A stretch of 64,000 nucleotides of DNA from an uncultured Desulfobulbaceae bacterium (GCA_947259225.1 CAMYLK010000006.1:88309-152308), one strand, 5' to 3'; positions 8,229 through 17,559 are shown, counted from the first letter of the stretch. Numbers and translations: made by a program. Notes: generated from the sequence alone by a model not told the origin.

Positions 8229-9419
8229 ATGCAGACATCTGTACAGCAAACAGCACAGCGGATAAATTCATGGCTGCTTCCATTGTTGGCACTGAGCCTG
8301 ACAGTGTCCACCTCAGCTCTCAGCGTGCTCGCCATCCTTATTTTCATTGTCTGGATTTTTGAGGGAAATTACCGGGATAAAATTTCAGAGATATTCAGCA
8401 ACAGCGTAAGTATTGCCGTTATTTTCTACCTCGCTCTCCATGTTGTCGGGCTGCTGTGGAGTGAAGACAAATCAGGTGGATTCAGCATGCTTGAGAAACA
8501 GTGGAAACTCATGCTCATGCCTGTTTTCCTTACAATTGTTCAGCCAGAACATCGCAGAAGGTATGTCTGTTTTTTTCTGGCTGGACTGATTGGAGTTATG
8601 CTGGCTACGTACCTGTCCTGGTTTGACTTGTTCCATTATGGCGGGGCCTCGCCGGAACATCCTACGAGAAGACTGTTTCATATTGTCTATAACCCCTTGC
8701 TGGCGCTGGGGTTTTATCTTGTGGCCCATGAGGCCCTCTGGGGAAGGCTGACACCCGGCAAAAGATCGTGTGTCATCATTATTGCACTTGCGATGGCTCT
8801 GAACATGTTCATTACGGAGGGCAGAGCAGGGCAGGTCGCTTTCTTTGCCATGCTGGGGCTTCTTTTTCTCCAGTATTTCAGAAAAAATATCTTCAAAGGA
8901 CTCATTATAGCGGGTGTTGTGTTACCTCTCATATTTGTAGCCGGGTATAAACTGAGCCCAACCTTTCACAAACGGGTGAATATGGTTGGTGAAGAGGTGA
9001 GCAGTTTTACTGACAATCCCAACACCTCCATTGGGTTGAGACTGCTGTTCTGGAAGAATTCATTGGAGATCATTAAAAATAACCCTGTATTTGGCGTAGG
9101 CACGGGAGATTTTGGCAGGGAATATGCAAAGATTAACAGTATCTCATCGCCCGGGATGGTTGCCACCGACAACCCGCATAACCAGTATGTGCTTGTTCTC
9201 TGTCAGTTTGGTCTCCTGGGCCTTGTCTCACTGTTAGCCATATTTTATGAGCAGTTAAGACAGGCTTTTGCTGTTGACGATGAATTCAGGAGGATCCGTT
9301 TTGCATTCCCTATTTTCTTCCTGGTCATTATGTTGAGTGAATCATACCTGATTGTTTATGAAACCGGGTTTGCCTTTTCCCTTTTCAGCGCTGTTTTTTA
9401 CAGGGCCGAGCATTGTTAA
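8229..9419 (+). CDS. waaL: O-antigen ligase (WaaL/Wzy_C family)
   Basis: 396 residues with about ten to twelve hydrophobic segments (for example residues 15-45, 60-80, 125-150, 220-250, 330-390). A periplasmic loop with NSLEIIKNNPVFGVGTGDFG followed by DNPHNQYVL is the Wzy_C-type catalytic region; the His in NPHN is the conserved residue of ligases. These enzymes join undecaprenyl-linked O-antigen to core-lipid A on the periplasmic face. Located 119 nt after msbA and before a glycosyltransferase, so it belongs to the LPS assembly block. It could instead be an O-antigen polymerase (Wzy), which shares the fold; the presence beside msbA and GT9 favours ligase. Confidence 0.82.
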   Translation: MQTSVQQTAQRINSWLLPLLALSLTVSTSALSVLAILIFIVWIFEGNYRDKISEIFSNSVSIAVIFYLALHVVGLLWSEDKSGGFSMLEKQWKLMLMPVFLTIVQPEHRRRYVCFFLAGLIGVMLATYLSWFDLFHYGGASPEHPTRRLFHIVYNPLLALGFYLVAHEALWGRLTPGKRSCVIIIALAMALNMFITEGRAGQVAFFAMLGLLFLQYFRKNIFKGLIIAGVVLPLIFVAGYKLSPTFHKRVNMVGEEVSSFTDNPNTSIGLRLLFWKNSLEIIKNNPVFGVGTGDFGREYAKINSISSPGMVATDNPHNQYVLVLCQFGLLGLVSLLAIFYEQLRQAFAVDDEFRRIRFAFPIFFLVIMLSESYLIVYETGFAFSLFSAVFYRAEHC

Positions 9420-9494
9420 CGGATTGTATTTCGGTATAACTTAATAAAGAAGAATCGAGACTCATTAACTGATATTACAGAGCATGTATCGAAA

Positions 9495-10775
9495 ATGGTT
9501 TCCCCCGCGCGTCATTGGCTGATTTTATCATACCGCTCAAATATTGACGGTTCAGCCTGTGCCCAGCATATAGACGACCGACTTCCTTTTTTTGAGAAGA
9601 AAGGTGTGTCGCCGGTAATGCTGACCGGTCCAATCGGCAGACGTTATGATCACAGGCCGCATTTTCGAAGCTGGTCTGTCGCGCCTTCCGGGATCCGTTT
9701 TGAATTGCGTCATTACCTGCGTAGGCGTTTTACGAAAAGATGGCAGTTCAAAAGCGTTGAAACTCTGCTCCTGCTTCCGGTACTTCCTTTCTATCTTCTC
9801 GAAAAGATTATTATTAACCTGGAAAGCGAGTGGTCCTGGTTTTTTCTGGCTTATATCCGGGGATATATTTTATGCCGCCGTTACCGCCCCGAGGTTATTT
9901 ATTCAACAGGTGGGACTCCATCAGCTCATGCAGCGGCAAGGTTGATAAGCCGGACAACAGGATTACCCTGGCTGGCTGAAACGCAGGATCCCCTTGTTCA
10001 TGATCATGACTGGTCCAGGTCTAAAAGGGTCCGCAGGATATACGAATGGATGGAGCATGATATCTGTTCTAATGCAGACGGTTTTATTTTTCTGGCACAG
10101 GCAGCCCGGAAGAACATGGCGGACAGGACAGGGATGTCAAATTGCGGCAGGGTTATTTATCCTGGCGCAAATCCGGCCTTTTTTCAAAAGGGACTTTATG
10201 TGAAAGGCCCTCAATGCCATTTTGCCCACTTTGGTACCCTCGCCGGCAGTCGTAATCTTGTGGTATTTCTCAAGGCTGTCAGTACCCTGATTGATAACGG
10301 CAAGGTAGATCGCGACCTTATCAGAATAGATGTTTACGGGTCCCTTGACAGCGCATCGCAAAAGTCTGCTAAGCAAATGGGGTTGAAAGATCTGCTGATA
10401 GATCATGGTCCGCTTGCCCGAAAGGATGCGCTTGCCGCCATGCAGAAGGCCGACTGTCTGCTGCTCGTGCAAAACACAATATTTTTCTCGTCGGAAACCA
10501 TCCCGTCAAAAGTCTACGAGTATATGCAAAGCGGGAGGCCCATTCTCGGCCTGATCCATCACAACATCGAACTGACAGAAATGTTGAATAAGAACGGATA
10601 TTTTGTAGCTCCAGCAGAGGATGTGGCAGGTGTGAAAGCTGAAGTTGAAAAAATAATTGACGCGTTCCGGCAGAACTCTCTCTCGTCATATGAACAAAGC
10701 GATGTGTTGACGGTCAACAATGCTGTCGATCAGTTGATCCATATAGGAGAAGATGCCGTGATACAGATACGATGA
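9495..10775 (+). CDS. Glycosyltransferase, GT4-like GT-B fold
   Basis: 426 residues. The N-terminal half contains a hydrophobic helix near residues 90-110 that could dock on the membrane, and VIYSTGGTPSAHAAARLI, a donor-domain lead-in. The C-terminal half has HFAHFGTLAGSRNL and the GT4-like segment SSETIPSKVYEYMQSGRPIL followed by the nucleotide-sugar contact region. This indicates a retaining GT-B glycosyltransferase acting on a lipid-linked or core oligosaccharide; the sugar is unknown. It lies downstream of waaL with 75 nt between. Start ATG at 9495, without a strong Shine-Dalgarno. Confidence 0.75.
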   Translation: MVSPARHWLILSYRSNIDGSACAQHIDDRLPFFEKKGVSPVMLTGPIGRRYDHRPHFRSWSVAPSGIRFELRHYLRRRFTKRWQFKSVETLLLLPVLPFYLLEKIIINLESEWSWFFLAYIRGYILCRRYRPEVIYSTGGTPSAHAAARLISRTTGLPWLAETQDPLVHDHDWSRSKRVRRIYEWMEHDICSNADGFIFLAQAARKNMADRTGMSNCGRVIYPGANPAFFQKGLYVKGPQCHFAHFGTLAGSRNLVVFLKAVSTLIDNGKVDRDLIRIDVYGSLDSASQKSAKQMGLKDLLIDHGPLARKDALAAMQKADCLLLVQNTIFFSSETIPSKVYEYMQSGRPILGLIHHNIELTEMLNKNGYFVAPAEDVAGVKAEVEKIIDAFRQNSLSSYEQSDVLTVNNAVDQLIHIGEDAVIQIR

Positions 10776-10826
10776 ACAGCCCTGAATCCCGCAAGAGAAA
10801 TATTATCCCGCCAGCAGCAAAAGAGT

Positions 10827-11254
10827 TACTTCACGGTCGATGATTTATTTTGCATACCTTTTGCAGACCGGATGTTTGATGTAGTTTTTACAGTGTAGTG
10901 CTTGAGCATTTCGATTATAATGTCCGGGTCAGGGCGGTAAAGGAAATGGTGCGTGTGGTCAGGCAGGGAGGAAGGCAGGTAATCGGTCTGCCGAACCAAT
11001 GCAGTTAACCTTACCGCTATTCATATGAATAGCGTAAAAAAAAACGTGGGGCCGTATACTGATGAACGCCGGCCTTATGACCTGTCAGATGAAATACAGC
11101 CTGCAGGGTAAATGTCGGGCAGATGCGTGATACAGTGAGCAGGGAAACAGCACTTCATTTTCTTCGCAGGTTCCAGAGAATGCTGTTCCGGATATCAGGA
11201 GTATTTAAATCGTATGAAGGTAAACTTACCATTCTCACCTTTACCAGAGAGTAG
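10827..11254 (+). pseudogene. Decayed class I SAM-dependent methyltransferase
   Basis: This ~480-nt gap between the GT4 gene and wecB holds four consecutive pieces of one methyltransferase in shifting frames. Frame at 10827 gives CIPFADRMFDVVFTV then TAG (10896). Two bases on (10898), VLEHFDYNVRVRAVKEMVRV continues to QVIGLPNQCS-TAA (11006). A third frame at 11049 gives GPYTDERRPYDLSDEIQPAG-TAA. The last, through 11252, ends EGKLTILTFTRE. Together these spell motif I-to-III regions of a class I methyltransferase (D-V-x-LPFAD-x-x-FD-V-V, VLEHF, MVRV-x-R-x-GG). At least three indels have broken it. Neighbouring genes are intact, so random sequencing error is less likely, though not excluded. 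Its former role was probably LPS or glycan modification or quinone-type methylation; context favours the former. Confidence 0.78.
11015..11034. repeat. 20-bp perfect palindrome inside the methyltransferase remnant
   Basis: Bases 11015-11034 are a perfect palindrome centred on CATATG, flanked by TTAC and TAAA that nearly extend the symmetry, and followed by a run of nine A. It sits exactly where the reading frame of the methyltransferase remnant is lost, so it may be an insertion scar, a hairpin, or a protein-binding site. Confidence 0.6.
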
Positions 11255-11257
11255 GAA

Positions 11258-12406
11258 TTGAAACTTCCTCTTGTACTCTGTATTTTCGGGACCCGACCTG
11301 AAGCCATAAAAATGGCGCCTGTTATCCAGGAACTGGGAAAGTATGGTAATCGGGTCCGCACAAAGGTCTGTGTGACTGCCCAGCACCGTGAAATGCTTGA
11401 TCAGGTCCTGGGGCTTTTTATGATTACACCGGATTATGACCTGGATATCATGCGGGAAGGACAGGACCTGTATGACCTTACTGCCAGACTTCTCGAAAAA
11501 CTCGGCCCTGTGATGGAAAAAGAAGAACCGGATCTGGTACTGGTGCACGGTGACACTACAACGACTATGGCCGCATCACTGGCAGCTTATTACGGTGAAA
11601 TAGCAGTTGGCCATGTTGAGGCGGGCCTTCGTACCGGCGATAAATCCCGTCCTTTTCCCGAAGAGATAAACAGGAGGATAACGGGATTACTTGCGGATCT
11701 ACATTTTACACCGACCGAAAAAGGGAGGAAGAACCTTCTCCGGGAAGGGGTAGTGCCTGAGAGTATCCATGTTACCGGCAATACAGTTGTTGATGCACTT
11801 TTTCAAGTTAAGAACCGGATAGAGCAGGACGAAAAACTGTGCCACCGTTTGACAGAAAAATTTTCATGGCTTGACATAAACAGGAGGCTGGTTGTGATTA
11901 CCGGCCACCGCCGGGAGAATTTCGGCAGGGGAATGGAGGAAATCTGTCAGGCCCTGGTAGACCTTTCTCGGAAATGGTCCGATGTGGATTTCGTCTATCC
12001 GGTTCACCTGAACCCGAACGTGCTTGAACCGGTGGATCAGATTCTCCGCGCAGCAGACCGGAATAATCTTCATTTGATTGAACCGCTCGATTACCTTTCC
12101 TTTGTTTATCTTCTGCTACAATCAGATGTCGTGCTCACTGATTCCGGTGGTATTCAGGAGGAGGCCCCCTCGCTGGGCAAACCAGTGGTTGTTATGCGGG
12201 AAACTACAGAGAGGCCGGAGGCTGTAGAGGCAGGGACAGTATGCCTGGCCGGCACATCAGGGGATGTCATTGTTGAAAAAGTATCAAAGCTCCTTTCCGA
12301 TAGCGGGTATTATGCGGAAATGAGCCGTGCCGTCAATCCATATGGTGACGGGCTCGCCGGAGGGAGAATTGCCCGGGCAGTTACGGAATACCTGGAAAAT
12401 AAATAG
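11258..12406 (+). CDS. wecB: UDP-N-acetylglucosamine 2-epimerase (non-hydrolysing)
   Basis: 382 residues, family-typical length. Interconverts UDP-GlcNAc and UDP-ManNAc in the cytosol for O-antigen, enterobacterial common antigen or capsule. Visible motifs: CIFGTRPEAIKMAPVI at the N-terminus, HVEAGLRTGDKSRPFPEEIN with catalytic acidic residues, GHRRENFGRGM, and DSGGIQEEAPSLGKPVVVMR near the C-terminus. The start codon is TTG at 11258, 3 nt after the stop of the methyltransferase remnant. gspI begins 15 nt after its stop, so the LPS and secretion genes may share a transcript. Confidence 0.93.
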   Translation: MKLPLVLCIFGTRPEAIKMAPVIQELGKYGNRVRTKVCVTAQHREMLDQVLGLFMITPDYDLDIMREGQDLYDLTARLLEKLGPVMEKEEPDLVLVHGDTTTTMAASLAAYYGEIAVGHVEAGLRTGDKSRPFPEEINRRITGLLADLHFTPTEKGRKNLLREGVVPESIHVTGNTVVDALFQVKNRIEQDEKLCHRLTEKFSWLDINRRLVVITGHRRENFGRGMEEICQALVDLSRKWSDVDFVYPVHLNPNVLEPVDQILRAADRNNLHLIEPLDYLSFVYLLLQSDVVLTDSGGIQEEAPSLGKPVVVMRETTERPEAVEAGTVCLAGTSGDVIVEKVSKLLSDSGYYAEMSRAVNPYGDGLAGGRIARAVTEYLENK

Positions 12407-12421
12407 TTGGATGGCAGCAGG

Positions 12422-12832
12422 ATGAGTAATACACCACAATCCGGGTTCACTTTTCTTGAAGTAATGATTGCCGTTGCAGTCATTGCCATCGCAGTGGTCA
12501 CCCTTATCGGTTCACAATCACAGAGTGTTTCAACAGCTACCGTGTCACGTGAAAACATAATGGCATCACTCCTCGCCCAGAAAAAGCTCTCTCAACTGGA
12601 ATCATTGGGTTTTGACGAGCTCTACTCTGAAGAAGGTGATTTTGAAGACAGCTCTACAAATTACAGATGGCAGACAGACGTGAATACCCTGAGCGGTGAC
12701 GAAACAGGCATTGAAGGCACTGATGATATGCTCAAAACAATTGATCTGAATATTATGCTGGGTGAGAATAATAGAGTGGTATATAGCGTGAGATCAATTG
12801 TCATGAAAAAAATTATACCGGAAGAAAAGTGA
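12422..12832 (+). CDS. gspI: Type II secretion minor pseudopilin GspI
   Basis: 136 residues from ATG 12422. A type III prepilin signal is present: short leader MSNTPQSG, then F-T-F-L-E at +1 to +5 and the hydrophobic helix VMIAVAVIAIAVVTLI. The segment ASLLAQKKLSQLESLGF is characteristic of GspI. GspI, J and K form the tip of the T2SS pseudopilus. A TTG at 12407 would extend it by 5 residues, but the leader from 12422 fits the family. It starts the T2SS run directly after wecB and overlaps gspJ by 4 nt. Confidence 0.9.
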   Translation: MSNTPQSGFTFLEVMIAVAVIAIAVVTLIGSQSQSVSTATVSRENIMASLLAQKKLSQLESLGFDELYSEEGDFEDSSTNYRWQTDVNTLSGDETGIEGTDDMLKTIDLNIMLGENNRVVYSVRSIVMKKIIPEEK

Positions 12833-13560
12833 CAACCAGTCTGAAAAAAAAATTCCCGCTGCCAGATTGTGAAAAAGGGATGACCCTGCTGGAAGTGATG
12901 CTGGCTATTATGATGCTGGCTACGGTTATGGCCATGATCTCAATTTCAATTTCCGGCAGTGTTAATGTTATTGATGCTACTGAAAAACAGGGTGAAATTT
13001 ATTATCGTGCCCAGGTGACACTGCAGAGAATAAGCGAAGATCTTGTATCGGCACTTCTCGTTGAAGGAATTGAATTCACAGGCAGCAGCTCAGAGAATTC
13101 AGGTGAAACAGGAAATCTTCTGGAGTTCACTTCTACTGCACACATTGTTTTTGATCAGGAGAACGACCATCCTGGAATTGCCCTGATATCATATACTCTG
13201 AAGCCAGACCCGGACAATGATAATGAATTTGTTCTGCTCCGTTCTGACACCGTGCTCAGAACATTTGACCAGACAGCCGATTACAGAGATGAAGAGAAAG
13301 ATGGATTTCTTCTCGGTGACCGGTTGCGATCAGTTAAATTCTCCTATTTCAACGATGCAGGTGAGGAGTTTGATACCTGGTCATCAGAACCTCAAGACAG
13401 TGATGACGAGCTGGACAGAAGACTGCCGGTATCCATTAATGTTACCCTTGAGTTCTGGCTGAATCATGAAGATGAGACCTCAATCGAGTTTACGACGGGA
13501 GTCATGCTTCCCATGGGACTGTTAAATACCGAGGTCAGTCCGGGGGGGAACAGTGCATAA
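12829..13560 (+). CDS. gspJ: Type II secretion minor pseudopilin GspJ
   Basis: 243 residues from a GTG that overlaps the gspI stop (GTGA). The prepilin leader ends KG, followed by M-T-L-L-E and the helix VMLAIMMLATVMAMISISIS. The globular part carries RAQVTLQRISEDL and later VKFSYFNDAGEEFDTW, as in GspJ. It is a little longer than the usual ~200 residues and has an acidic central region. It complexes with GspI and GspK at the pseudopilus tip. The 3' end overlaps gspK by 8 nt, indicating tight translational coupling. Confidence 0.88.
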   Translation: MTTSLKKKFPLPDCEKGMTLLEVMLAIMMLATVMAMISISISGSVNVIDATEKQGEIYYRAQVTLQRISEDLVSALLVEGIEFTGSSSENSGETGNLLEFTSTAHIVFDQENDHPGIALISYTLKPDPDNDNEFVLLRSDTVLRTFDQTADYRDEEKDGFLLGDRLRSVKFSYFNDAGEEFDTWSSEPQDSDDELDRRLPVSINVTLEFWLNHEDETSIEFTTGVMLPMGLLNTEVSPGGNSA

Positions 13561-14554
13561 CCGTAATCAGTCAGGCATGGCGCTGGTACTTGCGCTTTTG
13601 GCTGTCAGCTTTCTGATTGCCATAACAGTTCAGCTGTTTAACTCTGTTAACTGGCAGGTGCAGGCCTCATCAAATTTTCGTGATAGCATCAATATTGATG
13701 CCATGAACCGCTCGGCTCTGAGCATGGCAAGGGCAGCATTGCTGGCGGACCAGAACGCAAATAATTTTGACTCCCATTTTGATGACTGGAGTGCACTGGA
13801 AAAAAACAATATGGACACCCTGTTCGAAGATTCTGATATTTCTATTACTATCACGGATCTGTCTGGCAAGTTGCAGGTCAATGCCCTGGTTTCCGTTGAG
13901 AAAGATGCAAAACAGCGCCAGGCCCGGGAATACCTTCAGTATAGCCTGTGGGTGAGGTTTCTTACTTCCGGCAGGTTCGCTGTTGAAGACGAGATAGAAG
14001 CGGCAGTCCTCATAGATTCCATTAAAGACTGGATAGATGAAGATGACGAAGAAAGGGATAACGGTGCGGAAAAAGGATTCTATCAGTCACTTGACAATCC
14101 TTACTCCCCAAGAAATAACCCTGTTCAGTACCCTGAGGAATTATTGTTAATTCGGGGCATGACCAAAGATATTTTTTATGGTAATGAAGAATACTCCGGT
14201 ATATCGGATTATTTGACCGTAACCGGAAGGGACGGTATGATAAATATCAACACTGCACCTGAGCAGGTTCTGAAGGCACTGGCCGAAGATCTGGACGATG
14301 AGATGGTGCAGAGTCTGATTGAGTTCAGGCAGGAGGAAGAAAACAAGAATTCTCTTGCCAATGCCCAATGGTACCGGCAGGTCAGCGGTTTCCCCGGAGA
14401 TATTTCGCTGAGCCAGGACTTGCTAACAGTAATAAGCTATTATTTCAGAGTATCTTCTTCTGTACAGATGAGGGAAATGTCCAGAAAAGGAAGCGGAGTC
14501 ATATATCGCGACGAAAGCGGAGCCCAGAGACTGTTGCGCTGGGATATAGAGTAG
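13553..14554 (+). CDS. gspK: Type II secretion minor pseudopilin GspK
   Basis: 333 residues starting with GTG at 13553. The leader NRNQSG is followed by MALVLALLAVSFLIAITVQL; the +5 residue is not Glu, as is usual for GspK. The large periplasmic domain contains DLSGKLQVNAL, a DWIDEDDEERDNGAE stretch and the helix-hairpin-like GMININTAPEQVLKAL typical of T2SSK. GspK caps the pseudopilus. It lies 6 nt upstream of gspL. The acidic DEDDEERD segment may be a calcium-binding loop by analogy with GspK structures (inference). Confidence 0.9.
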   Translation: MHNRNQSGMALVLALLAVSFLIAITVQLFNSVNWQVQASSNFRDSINIDAMNRSALSMARAALLADQNANNFDSHFDDWSALEKNNMDTLFEDSDISITITDLSGKLQVNALVSVEKDAKQRQAREYLQYSLWVRFLTSGRFAVEDEIEAAVLIDSIKDWIDEDDEERDNGAEKGFYQSLDNPYSPRNNPVQYPEELLLIRGMTKDIFYGNEEYSGISDYLTVTGRDGMININTAPEQVLKALAEDLDDEMVQSLIEFRQEEENKNSLANAQWYRQVSGFPGDISLSQDLLTVISYYFRVSSSVQMREMSRKGSGVIYRDESGAQRLLRWDIE

Positions 14555-14560
14555 AGTTGA

Positions 14561-16066
14561 ATGAAAAAAAAGATCCTTGGCATAGATATAAATGACTGTT
14601 TCCTGTCCGCTGTTGTTATTGAACAGAGCAGGCAGGAAATTCGTATATTATCATGCGGTTCTGTCGGGATTGATGGAGAAACTTCCATAAATGAAATACT
14701 CCCTGAACTCCTTGAACAGGTATCATGGAGCGGCGGAATGTCCTGCTGCGGAATTTCTTTGTCAGGTGCCAGCCTGCGGAACCTTTCTATTCCGTTTATC
14801 GATAAAGGCAAAATTAATCAAATACTGCCATTTGAACTGGAAGATCAGCTCATCACCCCGGCCAGTGACCAGATTGTCGAATACTCCATAACAGGTACTT
14901 CAGACCAATCCAGTCATGTTCTTGTTGCTGGTATCGAAAACAGGGTTCTGCGGCATCACCTTGAAAATCTGCAATCATCAGGTCTTGACCCCGACATTCT
15001 TACTTTTCGGATAGTTGCTCTTGCGGAACAGCTGCTGCACGATGGGAAATCAAACCCAAGCTTTCTCCTGCTTGACGCAGGGCTTCATTCCATAAGTATC
15101 CTTAATGTCCACCAGGGACAGATTGTCTTCATGCGACACCTGCCCTACCCGGACAGGATGTTTACCAAGGCACCGTTTATCTTTACGGAAGGCAGGACGA
15201 CTATAGCTCAGCCGGATGAGGCTGCTGCATGTATCTCGAGCCTTTGTAAGGACATAAAACGCAGTATTGGTTTTTATAGCTTGGAAACCGGACTGGAAGT
15301 TTCGCCTGAACAGATTATTTTGACAGGTTGCATGGTACAAGCCGATGTCTTCCAGGAAACCATAAGCTCTGAGTTCGGCCAGGATATCATAGTCACCGAT
15401 ATCAAGCAGGATGCAAAAATATCTTTGAGCGGCTCCGCCCATGAAACATGGGATTTTGCCCTCCATGACCATGCTCTTTCCCTTGCTATAAAAGGGATGA
15501 GGAAAAAACAGTTCTTCAATTTCCGGAAAGATGAGTTTGCCCCTCCAGGATCATTATTTACTTCAAAACGCAACCTGTTGGCTGCATCTGTGTTACTTTT
15601 CCTGGTCATTGGCGGTTGGCTTGGATTTATGGGGGTCGATTACTTTTCCCTGAAGAGTAAATATGATGAAATCGGTGGAAAGATGCAGGCTGTGTTTAAG
15701 GAAACTTTTCCTGAAAGAACCAGGATCAGTGACCCACTTCTTGAAATGAAAGCAAGCATCAGGAATATTCAAGCACCCTCAATCGCCACCCCTGTTTTTT
15801 CAGGAGACAAGAGGGCGCTGAATCTTATAGCCGATATTTCAGGAAGAATACCCGGCACCGTAAAAATAGAAGTTTCCCGTCTGGTTATAGACCAGGAATC
15901 GGTTCACATGAAGGGGACTACCGACACTTTCAATAATGTTAACATCATCCAGAGCAGTCTGCGCAAATCCCCCCTCTATCAGGATGTTGATATTGTATCC
16001 GCTGCCGCAGACAAGGACAGTGACAAGATACGATTTGAGCTGAGAATGCAGACAGGAGGTGTGTGA
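14561..16066 (+). CDS. gspL: Type II secretion assembly-platform protein GspL (PilM-like)
   Basis: 501 residues. The N-terminal ~330 residues form an actin-like cytoplasmic domain (starts KKKILGIDINDCFLSAVVIE; later FLLLDAGLHSISILNVHQG). One membrane segment follows near residues 345-365 (NLLAASVLLFLVIGGWLGF), then a periplasmic domain ending in a ferredoxin-like fold. GspL links the ATPase GspE to the inner-membrane platform and pairs with GspM. Sequence similarity to PilM in the N-domain is expected for this family. It overlaps gspM by one base. ATG start at 14561. Confidence 0.85.
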   Translation: MKKKILGIDINDCFLSAVVIEQSRQEIRILSCGSVGIDGETSINEILPELLEQVSWSGGMSCCGISLSGASLRNLSIPFIDKGKINQILPFELEDQLITPASDQIVEYSITGTSDQSSHVLVAGIENRVLRHHLENLQSSGLDPDILTFRIVALAEQLLHDGKSNPSFLLLDAGLHSISILNVHQGQIVFMRHLPYPDRMFTKAPFIFTEGRTTIAQPDEAAACISSLCKDIKRSIGFYSLETGLEVSPEQIILTGCMVQADVFQETISSEFGQDIIVTDIKQDAKISLSGSAHETWDFALHDHALSLAIKGMRKKQFFNFRKDEFAPPGSLFTSKRNLLAASVLLFLVIGGWLGFMGVDYFSLKSKYDEIGGKMQAVFKETFPERTRISDPLLEMKASIRNIQAPSIATPVFSGDKRALNLIADISGRIPGTVKIEVSRLVIDQESVHMKGTTDTFNNVNIIQSSLRKSPLYQDVDIVSAAADKDSDKIRFELRMQTGGV

Positions 16067-16608
16067 TGGTAAAAATTACACCTCGTGATCGCCGGATACT
16101 TCTTGTTGGCGGGATATGTGTCCTGATTTTTCTTGTGCTGCAGTTTGTGGTATTTCCACTGGTCGAAAATCGTAACCGGTTAAAGAAAGGCCTGGCAGCT
16201 CGCGAGAAAGGTATGGTGGAAATGAAAGAATTGCAGGCCCGCTATCGTGAGCTGAACAGTAAAGCCAGCACCCTGTCTGATCAGCTTGCAAAACGCGATG
16301 CCAATTTCAGCCTTTTTTCCTTTCTTGAACAGAATGCTGCCAAGGCTAAAGTTAAAAAGAATATAGCCTACATGAAACCATCCGAAGTGGCGGATGACGG
16401 TCCTTTCAAGGAAATTTTAATTGAAATGAAGCTCCAGGCAGTTACTCTAAAACAGCTTGTAAAATTTTTGAAGCGTATTGAATCTCCGGAGAACACGGTA
16501 GCTTTGAAGAGAATCTCAATCCAGGAGAATAAAAAGGAAAAACAGACCCTTGATGTAGTTCTTCAGGTCATCAGCCTTGCCCGGAACACTTCCGGTGAGT
16601 TGGAGTAG
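16066..16608 (+). CDS. gspM: Type II secretion protein GspM
   Basis: 180 residues. One N-terminal membrane segment (about residues 10-30, ILLVGGICVLIFLVLQFVVF), a coiled-coil linker (KKGLAAREKGMVEMKELQAR and on) and a small periplasmic ferredoxin-like domain ending in QTLDVVLQVISL. It is the GspL partner in the inner-membrane platform. The start is ATG 16066, placed 6 nt after AGGAGG (16054-16059); a GTG three bases upstream is too close to that site. The ATG overlaps the gspL stop. Architecture and position make the assignment solid although sequence conservation in this family is low. Confidence 0.82.
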   Translation: MVKITPRDRRILLVGGICVLIFLVLQFVVFPLVENRNRLKKGLAAREKGMVEMKELQARYRELNSKASTLSDQLAKRDANFSLFSFLEQNAAKAKVKKNIAYMKPSEVADDGPFKEILIEMKLQAVTLKQLVKFLKRIESPENTVALKRISIQENKKEKQTLDVVLQVISLARNTSGELE

Positions 16609-16618
16609 GGAGGCAGTG

Positions 16619-17557
16619 TTGAAAAAGGTACTGCGCTGGTTCCTTGTCAGTCTCGGTTATCTCCTGTACACAACGGGGGTCATCATTATCCTGTTATGGC
16701 TGCTTTTCCCTGCCGGAACAGTAAAGACGTGGCTGCAGGGAGAGCTTCATAAGGTTAATCCGCTGCTGGTCTGGGAAATAAAGGACATGGAAGCAGCTTT
16801 TCCGCTGCGACTCAGGATGACGGATATCAGCATTCACTCTAAAAATGACATGAAATCTCCTCTGGTAGAGGTTGCCGAACTGCAGCTTGCACCGGATATG
16901 AAGGAGCTTGTGAAGCTGAAAAAAAATATACCTGTAGCCTACCGCATGAAAACCCTGGACGGATCGGTAAAGGGGAAACTCCTGGTTCCTGAGAATTTAA
17001 CTACACTTCAATGTTCTGGAGATCTCAAGGATATTGAGATAGGAAGGCTTGAGGGTTTCTGGCAGAAAGTCAGTCGAACCGGATCTGGAAAGCTGTCAGG
17101 CACTTTTACCTACAATGGTTTATTGCGGAAACCTTTTCGTGGTGAACTTGAGGCGGATATAACTGTTACTGACGGTAAAGTGGATCTGGTGCAGAAAACT
17201 TTTGGCCTGGATATTATGGAATTTAAAACGATGAATACTACTGTTTCAGCAAAGGACAGGATCGTCAATGTCAAAGACGGGAAAATGGAATCCCGACTTT
17301 TTTCAGCTGATTTTGAAGGGGTTATGTCGCTTTCGGACAACCTGTTTACCAGTGGTCTTAAAGTCAAAGGTTCTGTTGAGCCACGCCCTGAATTGCTGGG
17401 GCGTCTGGATAATGATGTTGCGATCACTTTCATCAAGAGCCAGCTGCGTGATGATAAACTTTCGTTTGCAATTAGTGGCTCTCTTCTTGAACCGGGTATC
17501 CTGTTTAAAGGAACTTCAGGCGTGATTGACGGAATTATTGAAGGGGGCTCGAGATAA
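16619..17557 (+). CDS. gspN: Type II secretion protein GspN (deltaproteobacterial type)
   Basis: About 312 residues with one N-terminal membrane anchor (GYLLYTTGVIIILLWLLFPA), then a beta-rich periplasmic domain with repeated D/G turns. It belongs to the GspN type found in Desulfobacterota and Leptospira clusters, placed between gspM and gspC. Its role in the T2SS is poorly defined. The likely start is TTG 16619, 5 nt after GGAGG (16609-16613); a GTG at 16616 is also possible. Two bases separate it from gspC. The assignment rests on operon position, length and the anchor plus beta-domain layout. Confidence 0.72.
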   Translation: MKKVLRWFLVSLGYLLYTTGVIIILLWLLFPAGTVKTWLQGELHKVNPLLVWEIKDMEAAFPLRLRMTDISIHSKNDMKSPLVEVAELQLAPDMKELVKLKKNIPVAYRMKTLDGSVKGKLLVPENLTTLQCSGDLKDIEIGRLEGFWQKVSRTGSGKLSGTFTYNGLLRKPFRGELEADITVTDGKVDLVQKTFGLDIMEFKTMNTTVSAKDRIVNVKDGKMESRLFSADFEGVMSLSDNLFTSGLKVKGSVEPRPELLGRLDNDVAITFIKSQLRDDKLSFAISGSLLEPGILFKGTSGVIDGIIEGGSR

Positions 17558-17559
17558 CA

